Below, piece after piece: positions 62,998 to 64,000 of a stretch of DNA of 64,000 nt. The notes beneath the pieces are model-generated. The model searched no databases and was not told the origin of the DNA. It saw only the letters and a list, made by a program, of their open reading frames with translations. Numbering within the stretch: position 1 is the stretch's first letter; the number at the start of each line of letters is the position of its first letter. The translations under genes were made by a program, and so were the position numbers. This DNA is from Corynebacterium sp. (GTDB lineage Bacteria; Actinomycetota; Actinomycetes; Mycobacteriales; Mycobacteriaceae): NCBI RefSeq assembly GCF_022712275.1, contig NZ_JALAGU010000026.1, positions 62,001 through 126,000 of the forward strand, written 5' to 3'.

Positions 62998-64000
62998 TGC
63001 GTGTCATGGCACAGATCGCGATGGTCATGAACCTGGACAAGTGCATCGGCTGCCACACCTGCTCGGTGACCTGCAAACAGGCGTGGACCAACCGCGAAGG
63101 CACCGAGTACATGTGGTTCAACAACGTCGAGACCCGTCCCGGCGTCGGTTTCCCCCGTGGCTGGGAGGACCAGGACACCTGGCAGGGAGGGTGGAAGCTC
63201 AACCGTCGCGGCATGCTGACCCCGCGGGCCGGCGGACGCCTGACCAAGCTGGCGACGATCTTCCACAACCCGCGGATGCCCGGCATCCAGGACTACTACG
63301 AACCCTGGTCCTACGGCTACGAGAAACTGCTCTCGACGCCGGCCGACCAGAAGACGCAGCCGACCGCGCACCCTTACTCCCGGCTTGACGGACGCCCCAT
63401 CGACCGTCCGACATGGTCGTCGAACTGGGACGACAACCTCGGCGGCAGCCCCGCCACCATCGACTCCGACCCGGTCCTGAAAGAGATGGGGCTGAGCGTG
63501 CAGCGGGAGATCGAGGACAGTTTCATGTTCCACCTCCCCCGTATCTGCGAGCACTGCCTGAATCCGAGTTGCGTGGCGTCCTGCCCATCCGGCGCCATGT
63601 ACAAGCGCACTGAAGACGGCATCGTCCTCGTCGACCAGGACCGCTGCCGCGGCTGGCGGATGTGTGTGTCCGGCTGCCCCTACAAGAAGGTCTATTTCAA
63701 CCACCGCACCGGCAAAGCCGAGAAGTGCACCCTGTGTTATCCCCGACTGGAAGTCGGACAGCCGACCGTGTGCTCCGAAACCTGCGTGGGACGACTCCGC
63801 TACCTCGGCGTGCTGCTGTATGACGCCGACCGGGTGACCGAGGCCGCCTCCACCCCCGACCCGCAGGACCTCTATGAGGCCCAGCGCTCCCTCCTGCTCG
63901 ACCCGCGCGACCCGCAGGTCGTCGAGGCGGCACGCCAGGAGAACATCCCGGCGTCCTGGATCAACGCGGCACAGCAGTCTCCGATCCACGACCTCATCTT
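62997..64000 (+). CDS. narH: Respiratory nitrate reductase beta subunit (3' end off window)
   Basis: The first 334 codons are present and the frame is still open at the window edge. ATG 62997 overlaps the narG stop. Four cysteine groups for the Fe-S chain are visible: DKCIGCHTCSVTCKQAW, CEHCLNPSCVASCPSGAM, CRGWRMCVSGCPYKK (Trp in place of one Cys gives the [3Fe-4S] cluster) and CTLCYPR. It carries electrons from NarI to NarG. narJ and narI should follow. Confidence 0.97.
   Translation, partial: MRVMAQIAMVMNLDKCIGCHTCSVTCKQAWTNREGTEYMWFNNVETRPGVGFPRGWEDQDTWQGGWKLNRRGMLTPRAGGRLTKLATIFHNPRMPGIQDYYEPWSYGYEKLLSTPADQKTQPTAHPYSRLDGRPIDRPTWSSNWDDNLGGSPATIDSDPVLKEMGLSVQREIEDSFMFHLPRICEHCLNPSCVASCPSGAMYKRTEDGIVLVDQDRCRGWRMCVSGCPYKKVYFNHRTGKAEKCTLCYPRLEVGQPTVCSETCVGRLRYLGVLLYDADRVTEAASTPDPQDLYEAQRSLLLDPRDPQVVEAARQENIPASWINAAQQSPIHDLI

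Overview
The window is one continuous stretch of a high-GC actinobacterial chromosome, almost certainly Corynebacterium. The supporting evidence is gene order: glmS-alr-tsaE-tsaB-rimI-tsaD running toward groES, an ESX-4-type secretion locus wrapped around rplM-rpsI-glmM, truA next to rplQ-rpoA-rpsD-rpsK-rpsM-infA-map-adk-secY, an spc half-operon starting at rpsH, fdhF/fdhD and narKGH. No rRNA, tRNA or CRISPR array was seen, and no species is claimed.

Layout. 1-6.3 kb (minus strand): cell-wall and tRNA t6A genes, with TsaB, RimI and TsaD fused in one 789-codon frame; a CIRCE-like heat-shock operator for the off-window groES lies at the left edge. 6.5-10.9 kb: a small peptide gene, an alpha/beta-hydrolase-like protein lacking the nucleophile serine, three uncharacterised ESX-4-neighbourhood genes and glmM. 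11.1-24.3 kb: rpsI-rplM and the ESX-4 locus (two WXG100 proteins, an inserted GntR regulator, a secretion-associated protein, EccC, EccD, mycosin, a 38-residue peptide, EccB, an unknown membrane-anchored protein), then a BASS/ACR3-like transporter. 24.3-25.6 kb: a decayed islet flanked by two related ~85-nt repeats, holding a possible toxin-antitoxin-like pair and remnants of a methyltransferase and an AraC regulator. 25.6-37.1 kb (minus strand): truA, a membrane protein, the alpha operon, map-adk-secY and the rpsH-rplO block.

37.5-40.9 kb: a second-type (enterobacterial-like) PurF, a nucleosidase and an orphan haem-binding lipoprotein. 40.9-50.2 kb: formate dehydrogenase-type FdhF with FdhD, and a molybdenum cofactor cluster (moeB-rhodanese, moaE, mog, moaC; moaD, mobA, moeA), interrupted by a relict parDE module. 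50.2-53.4 kb: a formate/nitrite channel, a LysR regulator and the OhrR/Ohr peroxide defence pair. 53.4-64 kb: a second cofactor/molybdate set (moeA, modB, modA, mobA, mog) leading into narK-narG-narH; narH runs off the right edge.

The right half therefore reads as an anaerobic/molybdenum region: molybdate uptake, molybdopterin synthesis and guanylylation, and two molybdoenzymes (formate dehydrogenase-like and respiratory nitrate reductase) with a formate/nitrite channel and a nitrate/nitrite transporter. A recurrent oddity across the window is short 9-, 12-, 15- or 16-bp tandem repeats, mostly in frame inside genes.
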